The position numbers and the translations under genes are program-made. Of a DNA stretch of 64,000 nucleotides, positions 8,627 through 17,136 are shown in pieces (within the stretch, counting starts at the first letter, position 1; every line of letters begins with the position of its first letter). A model generated the notes under the pieces. The model worked only from the letters and a program-made list of their open reading frames with translations, was not told the origin of the DNA and searched no databases. The DNA is from Bacillus sp. OV166 (GTDB taxonomy: Bacteria > Bacillota > Bacilli > Bacillales > Cytobacillaceae). The stretch spans positions 3,729,001 to 3,793,000 of the forward strand of contig NZ_FXWM01000001.1 in NCBI RefSeq assembly GCF_900177675.1. The letters run 5' to 3'.

Positions 8627-9412
8627 TTATATAGTAGACACAAAATCCTTTATCTCTTTAATCAGATCATGTGGATTCTCATACATACTCATATGACCGG
8701 AATCTTTTATGATTGATTGTCTAATATTCGCTCTGCTGACCGAAAATGTCTTTTCTGCCGGAATGATTTGATCTTGTTCACCTGCGATTAATAGAACGGG
8801 CATGGTAGAAGCTTCTAATACTTGATTACGGTCAGTACGGTCTTTCATTGCATTTAATGCATCGATTGCGCCCTCTGCGGAAGTAGTATAGCCTATTTCC
8901 ATTGCTGCTCCAACATAATTCTCATCCTGGTTAACAGGCGAGAATAGTTTCGGTACCAAGCCGTCGATAAGCGAATAAATGCCTGACTTGTTTACTTTCT
9001 CAATATTTGACAGCCTGCCTTTTTTCGCTTCCTCCGAATCTGGAAAGGCCGTGGAATGAATGAGCGAAAAGCCGTTTAATTGATTGCTGTACTTTTCTGC
9101 AAAGGCCAGGGTGATATAGCCGCCTAAAGAGTGACCAAACATCGTTACTTCCTGTAAATTTAATTCAGCCAAAAGGTTTTTTACTTGATCCGCAAGATTC
9201 TCAATCGTACTGCTTCCTTTTAGAGGTCCTGACTGTCCATGTCCCGGAAGATCAAGAGCAATCACCCGGCAGCTGTCTGACAACACAGGAATAACATGTT
9301 CCCAGTAACGGGAGCTTCCACAAAAACCGTGCAAAAGAACGATTGGTTTCCCTTCACCCTTATCTATGTAGGCTATCGTTGAATCTTGAAGCGTAACTTT
9401 CTTAGATTCCAT
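8627..9412 (-). CDS. alpha/beta fold hydrolase
   Basis: A 261-aa hydrolase. LLHGFCGSSRYW forms the oxyanion loop, ALDLPGHGQS follows, and the nucleophile elbow is FGHSLGGYI (Ser near 95). The acid lies in IAGEQDQIIPAE and the His in DSGHMSMYENP. It resembles the MenH/epoxide-hydrolase-like group, whose substrates cannot be read from sequence. It is monocistronic with its own terminator. The SD AAAGGAGC lies 11 nt before ATG. Confidence 0.88.
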   Translation of the reverse strand: MESKKVTLQDSTIAYIDKGEGKPIVLLHGFCGSSRYWEHVIPVLSDSCRVIALDLPGHGQSGPLKGSSTIENLADQVKNLLAELNLQEVTMFGHSLGGYITLAFAEKYSNQLNGFSLIHSTAFPDSEEAKKGRLSNIEKVNKSGIYSLIDGLVPKLFSPVNQDENYVGAAMEIGYTTSAEGAIDALNAMKDRTDRNQVLEASTMPVLLIAGEQDQIIPAEKTFSVSRANIRQSIIKDSGHMSMYENPHDLIKEIKDFVSTI

Positions 9413-9525
9413 ATTGGTACCAGCTCCTTTTCATTTTTATTTTATTCAAAATTGCTGCTTACTAGTTTTCATTACTAAATATTCGAGTCTTCCTTGGTAT
9501 TTCCTTTAAAAATCTTCACTTTCAA

Positions 9526-9553
9526 AAAGAGAGAGCATAATTGCCCTCTCTTT
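9526..9553 (-). terminator. terminator of 82-aa protein gene
   Basis: AAAGAGAG / CTCTCTTT stem after the small minus-strand gene ending at 9575. Confidence 0.65.
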
Positions 9554-9574
9554 AACTTTTCTATATTTAACTTT

Positions 9575-9823
9575 TCAACTAATTTGCTCTTCACTATTAT
9601 CAATACTCAGTAAGGTTCTTTTACTTGGAATTTGCGTTAAATTTGATTTTTTCAATAAATACGTTAAATGTTCAATCGGCATGGAACCGTGACCTTTGCT
9701 ATCTGCAAGTATGAATTGGACAGTAACACCATTATAACTTTTGACAGTCATTGTCTCAGCTGAATTAAAAAAACCTTTAATACCTTGTGAAATTTGATAT
9801 TTCATACCTTCTTCAATTAACAT
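9575..9823 (-). CDS. hypothetical protein, 82 aa
   Basis: Not recognised. It is a small soluble protein with a good SD (AAAGGAG, 8 nt before ATG) and its own terminator, so it is probably real. A central stretch NGVTVQFILADSKGHGSMP is followed by a helix LTYLLKKSN. This outline (NGxTVxF, then a Leu-rich helix) is weakly shared with the 72-aa protein at 41122-41340, which may point to a small family. There are no membrane segments, Cys or metal motifs. Confidence 0.65.
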   Translation of the reverse strand: MLIEEGMKYQISQGIKGFFNSAETMTVKSYNGVTVQFILADSKGHGSMPIEHLTYLLKKSNLTQIPSKRTLLSIDNSEEQIS

Positions 9824-9921
9824 TAGATTACTCCTTTTTATATGTTTTTCATAGGTAGTAGTATGCCAAGAAAGATTTTATACATACATAATTTTCCCAA
9901 TTGAATCAGGAAAAAATAAAA

Positions 9922-9941
9922 GAGAGATTAATTAATCCCTC
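9922..9941 (-). terminator. terminator of DUF1292 gene
   Basis: On the minus strand a self-complementary GAGGGATTAATTAATCTCTC stem-loop runs into TTTTATTTTTT, directly past the DUF1292 gene. Confidence 0.6.
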
Positions 9942-9956
9942 CCAGACCAAGGCATA

Positions 9957-10238
9957 TTACTCTCCCTTTTCCTCCTCTTCGTCCATTATTTCATCAAATG
10001 CTGCAGACACCTTTTCGAACTCTTCATCACTTTCAATCGCGGAAAAATCACCATCTTCGTCTACCTTCAGAAAGAAGATATCAATATCTTCATCGGATTC
10101 TTGTGCGACATCTTCAGCAAATCCGACAGCCACATATTCATTTCCTTCTATAGTCATTACCCCTAGCACTTCCACTTCTTGTTCTTCGCCGGTTTCATCG
10201 CTAATGGTAAAAATTTCGCCTACTTCAATTTTACTCAT
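9957..10238 (-). CDS. DUF1292 family acidic protein
   Basis: A 93-aa acidic protein matching the DUF1292 (YrzB-type) pattern: a small beta-rich core FTISDETGEEQEVEVLGVM then GNEYVAVGF, and IDIFFLKVDEDG. The tail is strongly Asp/Glu-rich (EIMDEEEEKGE). The family is widespread in Firmicutes with no settled function. Here it stands alone, whereas the B. subtilis relative sits elsewhere, so it may be a paralogue. The SD AAAGGGGA precedes ATG. Confidence 0.85.
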   Translation of the reverse strand: MSKIEVGEIFTISDETGEEQEVEVLGVMTIEGNEYVAVGFAEDVAQESDEDIDIFFLKVDEDGDFSAIESDEEFEKVSAAFDEIMDEEEEKGE

Positions 10239-10385
10239 CTATACGTTCCCCTTTCATATAAAAAGTATATACTTAACACAGTATCCCTAAAAAGATTAGT
10301 TTTCATTCGAAAACATGGTTTACCACTACATATTCGACAAAAATCTAATATAATAAGTTTATTAAGCTTTCTAAGGAGAATCCCA

Positions 10386-10685
10386 ATGAATCAAAAACAG
10401 CTAGAAGAAAAAATTATCGAAAACTATCGTGGAGAAGAAAATATGATGATTCTTGTATTTGCACAATGGTGCGTGAATCATGATCTTGATCCAGAAAAGT
10501 TATACTTGCGAGCCTATCCGAATCAGGCCTCCAATCCTGCCTTAAAAGAAGCGATTGAGCTAACCGTTTCGAAAGAAGAAGCGGGCGAAGTGGGTGACCA
10601 AACCTTACTGGGTGTGTTGGCGTTGTTTGGCAATGATGATCTTGCTTTTGTTGTTACAGAAGAAATAAGCAAATTGAAAAAATAA
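10386..10685 (+). CDS. conserved hypothetical protein, 99 aa
   Basis: Starts at the ATG at 10386, 8 nt after AAGGAGA; a longer frame upstream has no ribosome site. It is soluble and mainly helical, with MMILVFAQWCVNHDLDPEKLYLRAYP in the middle and no membrane segment. It is not recognised beyond looking like a small Bacillus-specific protein. It is divergent from the DUF1292 gene and closed by a shared terminator. Confidence 0.75.
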   Translation: MNQKQLEEKIIENYRGEENMMILVFAQWCVNHDLDPEKLYLRAYPNQASNPALKEAIELTVSKEEAGEVGDQTLLGVLALFGNDDLAFVVTEEISKLKK

Positions 10686-10732
10686 GTTTTGTGCAATTCC
10701 AGAGTGGTTTTTTACGTTTAGACATTGCTAAA

Positions 10733-10763
10733 AAGCAGACATACTTAACAGCTATGTCTGCTT
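10733..10763. terminator. bidirectional terminator
   Basis: Perfect 11-bp stem AAGCAGACATA / TATGTCTGCTT with a 9-nt loop between convergent genes. Confidence 0.8.
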
Positions 10764-10773
10764 AATGGTCTAT

Positions 10774-11706
10774 TTAATAATTATATTCCCTGTTAACTGG
10801 GGAAGGCTTGAGCAAGAAATCTTTTAAAGCCTCTCTATTTTCTTCCAAATTAATCTCAAGAACTGCACCCGAATGTGGATAGGTTTTATTTACATAGCTA
10901 TTTTGAACTGGAATCCGTAAACTATCGATATTCTTAACTGGATAAAAGACCAATTTAGATAAAACCGATAAAATTTCTCCTTTTTCCATATCAGACTCCA
11001 CATGATTTAAACCTTGATCCACAAAATCTGGAAGTGCTGCTAGCGACTCAAAATGACTAAATTTATTCCTTAATTGTTCCTTTACCTTTACAAGGACTTC
11101 TTGCTGGCGTCGAACGCGACCAAAATCACTTTCATCATCGTGTCTAAACCGTACATATTTAAGTAACTCCCTTCCTTTAAGCGCATTTTCTCCAGGTTTT
11201 ACCTTCATATTGAAATCATCAATCATTTTTTGACTTACATTCACTGTGATTCCTTCTGGGGCAATCAGATCAATAAAATTAGCAAACCCTTCAAAATCGA
11301 TCGAAACGGAGTGGTCCACTTTAATTCCGAAATTATCATTAATCGTCTTTTTTAATAATTCATTTCCGCCGATAAAATAGGCCATGTTAAGCTTGTCGTA
11401 CCCTTTTGGATGCCCTGGAATTTTGACATAACTGTCTCTCATCAAGGAAATTAACTTGATATTACCTTCTTTAGGAACATATTGGGCAATAATGATTGCA
11501 TCTGAGAAGGATTGAGGTTCGCCTCTTGAATCGCTGCCAATTAAAAGAAAATTCATGATTCCTTTTGAATCTTTATGTGTACTGTCTTCAATTTTTGATG
11601 GTGAAGAGGGTTGAACTTGATTTTGATCACTGAAATCTCCCGCTGAACAACCTCCTAATAACAAGGAAAGTACAATTAATTTGATTAATTTCACACTTTT
11701 CACCAA
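10774..11706 (-). CDS. LCP family (LytR-CpsA-Psr) protein with lipobox
   Basis: A 310-aa LCP domain protein. The family moves undecaprenyl-linked anionic polymers onto peptidoglycan outside the membrane. Seen are FLLIGSDSRGEPQSFSDAIIIA, then ISLMRDSYVKIPG, and the Arg-rich RFRHDDESDFGRVRRQQEVL, the usual pyrophosphate-contact residues. Instead of the common transmembrane anchor, the N terminus reads as a lipoprotein signal (LLLGGCSAG, Cys near 20). The start may be TTG or the adjacent GTG; the SD is weak. Confidence 0.88.
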   Translation of the reverse strand: MVKSVKLIKLIVLSLLLGGCSAGDFSDQNQVQPSSPSKIEDSTHKDSKGIMNFLLIGSDSRGEPQSFSDAIIIAQYVPKEGNIKLISLMRDSYVKIPGHPKGYDKLNMAYFIGGNELLKKTINDNFGIKVDHSVSIDFEGFANFIDLIAPEGITVNVSQKMIDDFNMKVKPGENALKGRELLKYVRFRHDDESDFGRVRRQQEVLVKVKEQLRNKFSHFESLAALPDFVDQGLNHVESDMEKGEILSVLSKLVFYPVKNIDSLRIPVQNSYVNKTYPHSGAVLEINLEENREALKDFLLKPSPVNREYNY

Positions 11707-11819
11707 CTTTCAATAATATTCGCTCAAAGATAAAAGTTGCTACCATCTTAATTTCTCATTTATTACTTTTGTTTATTCTTCCTACCATTATCTTTCCTAT
11801 TTTCTATCCTTGGAAAATT

Positions 11820-11849
11820 TGCATAAAAATTCCTATTCTACACAAAATA
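11820..11849 (+). promoter_or_regulatory. sigma-G-like promoter of ger operon
   Basis: TGCATA at 11820-11825, a 17-bp spacer and CAAAATA at 11843-11849 resemble forespore sigma-G promoters (one mismatch in the -10). It fits the expected forespore expression of germinant receptors. Confidence 0.4.
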
Positions 11850-11874
11850 AAAAAAAATATTTTGAGGGATACCA

Positions 11875-13371
11875 ATGACACCTAAGGCAGAACAACCAGG
11901 CAAGGAAGGAACTCTGCAAAAATCTAACGAACAAGATTGGCTCCAACGTTTATCAAAATCAAATGACTTTGTTCATGAGCATACTTCCATAAAAGAAGAT
12001 CATCCTTTTTGGCTTTCGTATTATCGCACACTGATTTCATCTGACATCCTCCATCAGGATGTTTTGCCCTTTTTGAATGAGCAGCTATCATTAGAGGAAT
12101 TAAAAAGTGTTATACCTGTACAAGAAATTCTTTGTACAAATGATCCTAAGGTAATCATTGAAAACCTGATGCGGGGATTCTTGGTGATACAAAAGCATGA
12201 CCAAGATAAAGATTGTCTATTAATTAACATTGCAAACAGTAAATTTCGAGATGTTAGCATAGCAATGATGGAATCTTCGGCTGTTGGACCACAAGTGGGT
12301 TTTATTGAAGAATTAGACACCAATATTAATCTTATTCGAAAACGATTACCTGTCCCTGAACTGCTTGTCATCGAAATGAATGTCGGCGAACTTTCAAAAA
12401 CAAATGTTGCCGTTATCTATATGGATGGGATTGCCGATCCGGAAAATGTGAACACGGTTGTTCAAAGAATCAACGATGTTCAATATGATCATATCCAGGA
12501 CAGTGCTTATCTCTCTTCAATGATTGAAGACAATTCGAATTCTTTGTTTCCGCAATCGATTTCAACTGAGCGAGTCGATCGTGTGGCTGCAGGGTTAACG
12601 GAAGGCAAAATAATCATTGCAGTGGATGGGTCACCAAATCTTGTCCTTGTTCCAGTTACCATGGTTGAATCGTTTATTTCGATGGAAGATTATAGTTATT
12701 CCTGGATTATTGGAAATTTCTTTCGACTCTTACGCTTTGGTGCTATGTTCATTTCCGCGCTTGCTAGTCCATTGTATGTAGCGATCATGACCTATCATTA
12801 TGAATTGATTCCTGCCCCATTGCTCGAAACTCTAGTTGGTTCAAGGGTAACTGTTCCCTTTCCTCCTTTTTTAGAGGCTTTAATGTTAGAACTCATGATT
12901 GAAATGGTAAAAGAAGCAGGGATTCGATTACCATATAAAATCGGGCAATCTCTTGGGGTTGTGGGTGGTATTGTTATCGGACAGGCAGTCGTTGAAGCGG
13001 GGTTAACTAGTAATGTATTGCTTATTTTAGTAGGTCTAGGAACCTTAGCTTCCTATACGGCGCCGGTTTATAAATTTAGCAACACTGTTCGGTTTATTAA
13101 GTTTCCTTTTATTATTCTTTCCCAATGGTTTGGATTGCTTGGGGTGTTTTTAGGAGTCCAATTTACAGTTCTCCATGTATTACGCTTAACTTCTCTCGGG
13201 CGTCCTTATTTAAGCATGTACCCAATACGCTCTACATCCTTTCAAGATCTTTGGTTTAGACTTCCTTTTTCCAAACAGCTAGAAAATCCGACCACCCTTA
13301 GACCACAAAAGAAAAGAAAATCAACTGGGAATCGAGAAAACCCAGAACCAGTGAACGATTTTTATGAATAA
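11875..13371 (+). CDS. germinant receptor subunit A (GerA family)
   Basis: A 498-aa GerAA/GerKA-type protein, the A subunit of an inner-spore-membrane germinant receptor. A soluble N-terminal domain to about residue 270 is followed by membrane helices. Family motifs are FPQSISTERVDRVAAGLTEGKI, LVLVPVTMVESFISMEDY, IEMVKEAGIRLPYKIGQSLG and the TAPVYKFSN segment. The tail is basic and soluble. It is the first gene of an A-B-C operon. The SD GAGGG lies 6 nt before ATG. The germinant cannot be predicted. Confidence 0.93.
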   Translation: MTPKAEQPGKEGTLQKSNEQDWLQRLSKSNDFVHEHTSIKEDHPFWLSYYRTLISSDILHQDVLPFLNEQLSLEELKSVIPVQEILCTNDPKVIIENLMRGFLVIQKHDQDKDCLLINIANSKFRDVSIAMMESSAVGPQVGFIEELDTNINLIRKRLPVPELLVIEMNVGELSKTNVAVIYMDGIADPENVNTVVQRINDVQYDHIQDSAYLSSMIEDNSNSLFPQSISTERVDRVAAGLTEGKIIIAVDGSPNLVLVPVTMVESFISMEDYSYSWIIGNFFRLLRFGAMFISALASPLYVAIMTYHYELIPAPLLETLVGSRVTVPFPPFLEALMLELMIEMVKEAGIRLPYKIGQSLGVVGGIVIGQAVVEAGLTSNVLLILVGLGTLASYTAPVYKFSNTVRFIKFPFIILSQWFGLLGVFLGVQFTVLHVLRLTSLGRPYLSMYPIRSTSFQDLWFRLPFSKQLENPTTLRPQKKRKSTGNRENPEPVNDFYE

Positions 13372-13390
13372 ATCGTAAAGGGGTATTCCA

Positions 13391-14476
13391 TTGCAAGTGA
13401 ATAAAAGGCATCAAGTTTCTCCCTATTTAGTTTTCTTTATTGTTTACAATTCACAAGTTGGGGTTGGCATATTAGGATTCCAAAGAACCATTGCTGCGAA
13501 AGCAGGATATGATGCATGGATTGGTGTAATCTTGGCAGGGTGTTTAGTTCAACTATTCATATGGATGATGTTTAAACTGCTCGAAAAAGCCGATGGAGAT
13601 ATCGTTGATGTCCATTCAAAAGTGTTTGGGAATATTCTTGGTAATTTTTTTAGTTTTATCATTATGATTTATTACTGGTTGGCTAGTCTCTCGGTCTTGC
13701 TTGGTTTTATTGAGATTATTCAAGTTTGGATGTTCCCTACATTACCTTCATGGATACTTTGTTCATTAATCTTAGTTTTAGTTTATTATTGTGTGTCTGG
13801 AGGATTTCGAGTTGTTGTTGGTGTTTCTTTTTTGTCATTTATTTATCCACAAATCATACTAATCGCACTTTATATTTTTCCATTGAAGGCTTCTCATTTT
13901 ACCAATTTACTGCCAATCATGAATCATTCTTTTTTGGATATGCTGGATGCAGTCAAAAGTTCTATGTATACGTTAGCAGGAACAGAAACGTTACTCATAT
14001 TCTATCCATTTATTAGAGATCCTAAATCGTCAAAAAAGTTCGCTCATTTAGCGGTATTGTTTACTACCTTACTATATACGCTTTCTGCGATTGTATCATT
14101 TACGTTTTATAGTGAGAGACAATTAAAAGAAACCATTTGGCCAGAATTAACTTTAATAAAAATTATCCGGCTATCTTATTTAGAACGCTTTGAATACCTA
14201 TATATCTCCATGTATTTAATTATCGTTTCAGCATTAATCGCAGTTCTATTATGGTGTTCAACACGAGGTTTAAAGAGAATTTTTAAAAAGAAACAAAAGA
14301 ACTTTTTAATTATTCTAAGTCTAATTAGTGTGGTTATATCTCAATTAATAAACGAACAATGGAAAGAAACACTGGATAAATACGTTACCCAAATGAATTT
14401 ATGGATCTTTTACGGCTACATCCCAATCCTCCTAATACTTTTCATAATACTAAGAAGGAGAAAACAAAATGCCTAA
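13391..14476 (+). CDS. germinant receptor subunit B (GerAB-type permease)
   Basis: A 361-aa protein with about ten membrane helices, of the APC-like endospore germination permease family that binds the germinant. It begins with TTG at 13391 after AAAGGGG; no ATG fits better. Family features are YNSQVGVGILGFQR in helix 1 and SSMYTLAGTETLLIFYPF mid-protein. It lies 19 bp after subunit A and overlaps subunit C by 8 bp. Confidence 0.92.
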   Translation: MQVNKRHQVSPYLVFFIVYNSQVGVGILGFQRTIAAKAGYDAWIGVILAGCLVQLFIWMMFKLLEKADGDIVDVHSKVFGNILGNFFSFIIMIYYWLASLSVLLGFIEIIQVWMFPTLPSWILCSLILVLVYYCVSGGFRVVVGVSFLSFIYPQIILIALYIFPLKASHFTNLLPIMNHSFLDMLDAVKSSMYTLAGTETLLIFYPFIRDPKSSKKFAHLAVLFTTLLYTLSAIVSFTFYSERQLKETIWPELTLIKIIRLSYLERFEYLYISMYLIIVSALIAVLLWCSTRGLKRIFKKKQKNFLIILSLISVVISQLINEQWKETLDKYVTQMNLWIFYGYIPILLILFIILRRRKQNA

Positions 14477-15554
14477 TCGAGCCTTAATAGGAATATGGGT
14501 TCTTATTTTCTTATTATCCGGTTGTTCTCTGATACCCACCAATATCGTCAATCAAATAAATATGGCCCAGGGTGTAGGATATGATTGGGCCGGAAAGAAA
14601 ATGATAAAAGGAACCATTACCTATCCAATTTATAAGAAGGATAAGCCCTCTACCACTGAAGTCAAAATATCCTTAGGTGAAACGAGTAAAGAAATTCGGA
14701 GCAACATAAATAATGAGTCACGGTATCCATTAGTCAGCGGTCAATTACGGGTTGCACTTTTTGGAAAATCACTAGCAAAAAAAGGGATTACTGATGTGGT
14801 TGACACCCTAAACCGTGACCCAGCCATAGGCAGTGTTATTCAAATGGCTGTCGTCGATGGGGATGCCAGTGAACTACTTAAAATAGAGAAATTCAAAAAA
14901 GAAAATGTTTCGTTGTTTGTACAAGAAATGCTGGATCACTCCATGAAATCAGATAATCTTCCTGAATCAAATTTACAAACATATTCATTTCAATTTAACC
15001 AAGATGGACAGGATCCCTACTTGCCATTAATCAAACAGATAGAAGATAATATTAAAATTATTGGCCTGGCGATATTAAAAGATGATCGATATGTCTTTCC
15101 TATTTTTATGGAGGATGCATTCACATTTAAATGTTTAGTTGATAAATATATACAAGGCTTACAGCGTTTCACATTAGAAAATGGTGAAAGGGTCGTTCTA
15201 GATAATCTTCATTCAAAAGCACACTATCAAGTAAAAATAAAAAAAGGCCGACCGGAATTTACGATTAATCTTAAGTTGAAAACAAGGCTTCAAGAATTCA
15301 CATCTCCAAAGAAAAAAAGGGTAGCATTGGATAAAAAACATATCCAAAAAGATATTGCCGGGCAATTAGAAGAAAACTCATTAAAACTCATCAAAAAGTT
15401 TCAAAAACATGGCGTGGACCCTTTAGGTCTAGGTGCAAAATATAGAGAGCATGATCGCGATTTTAATGAAAAAAAATGGAAGAGATTCTATCCAACAGCA
15501 AAAGTTCATGTACATGTAAAGGTGAAAATCAAACAAACTGGAACTGTAGATTAA
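14469..15554 (+). CDS. germinant receptor subunit C (Ger(x)C lipoprotein)
   Basis: A 361-aa lipoprotein with signal and lipobox LLSGCSLIP (Cys near 19). It has the GerAC fold, with MAQGVGYDWAG at the start of the mature part and a C-terminal segment ending KVHVHVKVKIKQTG. It is anchored outside the inner spore membrane and completes the receptor. The start overlaps the end of subunit B, and AAGGAG gives a good ribosome site. It lacks the CWD start seen in the other GerC in this window. Confidence 0.92.
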   Translation: MPNRALIGIWVLIFLLSGCSLIPTNIVNQINMAQGVGYDWAGKKMIKGTITYPIYKKDKPSTTEVKISLGETSKEIRSNINNESRYPLVSGQLRVALFGKSLAKKGITDVVDTLNRDPAIGSVIQMAVVDGDASELLKIEKFKKENVSLFVQEMLDHSMKSDNLPESNLQTYSFQFNQDGQDPYLPLIKQIEDNIKIIGLAILKDDRYVFPIFMEDAFTFKCLVDKYIQGLQRFTLENGERVVLDNLHSKAHYQVKIKKGRPEFTINLKLKTRLQEFTSPKKKRVALDKKHIQKDIAGQLEENSLKLIKKFQKHGVDPLGLGAKYREHDRDFNEKKWKRFYPTAKVHVHVKVKIKQTGTVD

Positions 15555-15605
15555 TTCTTTAAAATGAAAAGGATACTTTCGAGGAACATGGTCAAAATAT
15601 AATCA

Positions 15606-15692
15606 GGGCTTGTAGCTCAATGTGTAGAGCAACCTGTAGTCCCTCTTGTTGACTGCAGTGTGTCTTTGTGGGTTCAAATCCCACCAAGCCCA
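15606..15692 (+). tRNA. tRNA-like gene with degenerate anticodon arm (pseudo-tRNA)
   Basis: An 87-nt tRNA-like sequence. The acceptor arms GGGCTTG (15606-15612) and CAAGCCC (15685-15691) pair perfectly. The D stem is GCTC/GAGC, and the T arm GTGGG-TTCAAAT-CCCAC is perfect. The D loop (AATGTGTA) lacks the usual GG pair. Instead of a 5-bp anticodon stem with a 7-nt loop, an 8-bp stem (15634-15641 / 15651-15658, one G-U) closes a 9-nt loop CCTCTTGTT whose central triplet is CTT (Lys-like). A 9-nt variable segment follows. CCA is not encoded. A strong terminator lies 20 nt downstream. This resembles the pseudo-tRNA called tRNA-Other in the Bacillus cereus group; homology is untested. Confidence 0.75.
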
Positions 15693-15711
15693 AATATCTT
15701 CCAGCATTAGT

Positions 15712-15741
15712 AAAGGGACTGACAAAAGTGTCAGTCCCTTT
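15712..15741. terminator. terminator after tRNA-like gene and feoB
   Basis: Perfect 13-bp stem AAAGGGACTGACA / TGTCAGTCCCTTT with an AAAG loop and T/A runs on both sides. It serves the tRNA-like gene on plus and the feo operon on minus. Confidence 0.9.
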
Positions 15742-15762
15742 TAAACATTTGTTATAGCGATT

Positions 15763-17136
15763 TTATAGTAAGCCAAAATATTTCACGGTTTGTGTAATAA
15801 TAAGTGGGACAAGGATCGCGATAACGGTCGGTATAAGGAAGGCAAGAAAGGTCCATTTCTTACTCTTTGTTTCTTTATAAATATTAAGCAACGTCGTGCC
15901 GCATGGATAATGAAGAAGCGAAAATAACATCATATTTAATGCTGTAAGCCACGTCCAACCGTGATCAAGAAAGATTTTCTTCAAATCTACCATGCTATCA
16001 ACTTCTGTTAAAGATCCTGTTGATAAATAACCCATCAATAAGATTGGAAGGACAATTTCGTTTGCCGGTAACCCCAAAATAAACGCCATCATGATATAGC
16101 CGTCAAGACCAAGCATTTTTCCAAATGGGTCCAAAAACTCAACAGCATACATCAAAATACTGGTATCACCAATGTAAATATTCGCGAACACCCAAGTCAA
16201 AATCGCTGCTGGAGCAGCAACTTTAACGGCGCGAACTAACACAGACCAAGACTTTGTTAAAGATGAGCGAATCACGGTATCAAATATCTTCGGTTTACGG
16301 TATGGCGGCAGTTCTAACGTGTAATGAGTTGGTACTCCTTTAAGGGCCGTTTTCGACAGAACCCAAGAAACAAAAAAGGTTACCACTATACCAAATAAAA
16401 CAATACCGACAACGACCCCTGTGGTAACAAGTGATGCTGCCCCACCTGTAAAATTGGCAGCCATGAATAACGAAGCTAGAACAATTAAAGTTCCCCATCT
16501 GCCATTACATGGAACAAAGTTGTTTGTCAGGATGGCCAGCATCCGCTCTCTTGGTGATTCAATAATCCTTGTTGAAATAACGGCTGCCGCATTACAGCCA
16601 AATCCCATCGCCATTGTTAATGATTGCTTCCCATGGGCACCTACCCTTTTAAAGAGCCGATCCATGTTAAAGGCTACCCTTGGAAGATAACCATAATTTT
16701 CTAATAATGCAAATGTTGGAAAAAAGATCGCCATCGGCGGTAGCATAACGCTAATCACCCATGTTGTTCCTCGGTATAAACCGAGAACAAGGACTCCGTG
16801 CAACCAATCGGGTGCATGCAGGAAAGTAAAAAATGCTGTAATATACCCCTCTAAGAATCCGAAAAACTCAGCTATCATGGAGGATGGGATATTTGCTCCA
16901 GCGATTGTTAAATAAAATAGAACTCCTAACATAGCAATCATGATGGGAAAACCAAAAATTGGTGAGGTAAAAACCGCATCTAGTTTTTCGGTTCGAGTAT
17001 CCCTCTTTGATTTGGTATAGGTGATTCCTTCGCCACATAATTTATGACTGCGGTCATAAAGATGTTGAACAATGTCATCTCTTAGCTTTGGTGTCGAAAG
17101 CTCCTGAGCTTCAGCATAAAGCTTTTGAATATTCAT
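15763..17136 (-). CDS. FeoB membrane domain (split FeoB, C-terminal part)
   Basis: A 457-aa polytopic protein equal to the transport core of FeoB, without the GTPase. Two Gate regions are visible: GFGCNAAAVISTRIIESPRER with VPCNGRWGTLIVLAS, and a later LPANEIVLPILLMGYLS. The gate Cys residues remain, but CNAAA and PCNGR differ from the classical CNVPA/CSAR. It has its own SD (AGGAGG, 12 nt before ATG) inside the end of the GTPase gene, with a 26-bp overlap in another frame. This looks like an evolved split rather than a sequencing frameshift. Ferrous iron (or manganese) uptake is the likely role. Confidence 0.88.
   Translation of the reverse strand: MNIQKLYAEAQELSTPKLRDDIVQHLYDRSHKLCGEGITYTKSKRDTRTEKLDAVFTSPIFGFPIMIAMLGVLFYLTIAGANIPSSMIAEFFGFLEGYITAFFTFLHAPDWLHGVLVLGLYRGTTWVISVMLPPMAIFFPTFALLENYGYLPRVAFNMDRLFKRVGAHGKQSLTMAMGFGCNAAAVISTRIIESPRERMLAILTNNFVPCNGRWGTLIVLASLFMAANFTGGAASLVTTGVVVGIVLFGIVVTFFVSWVLSKTALKGVPTHYTLELPPYRKPKIFDTVIRSSLTKSWSVLVRAVKVAAPAAILTWVFANIYIGDTSILMYAVEFLDPFGKMLGLDGYIMMAFILGLPANEIVLPILLMGYLSTGSLTEVDSMVDLKKIFLDHGWTWLTALNMMLFSLLHYPCGTTLLNIYKETKSKKWTFLAFLIPTVIAILVPLIITQTVKYFGLL

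Noticed and set aside
15598..15603. TATAAT just before the tRNA-like gene
   Set aside because: It is only 2 bp from the mature 5' end, too close to be its -10, and no -35 is in place.
17111..17136. Sequencing frameshift in feoB
   Set aside because: The second part has a proper AGGAGG ribosome site at the right distance, which argues for a real split.
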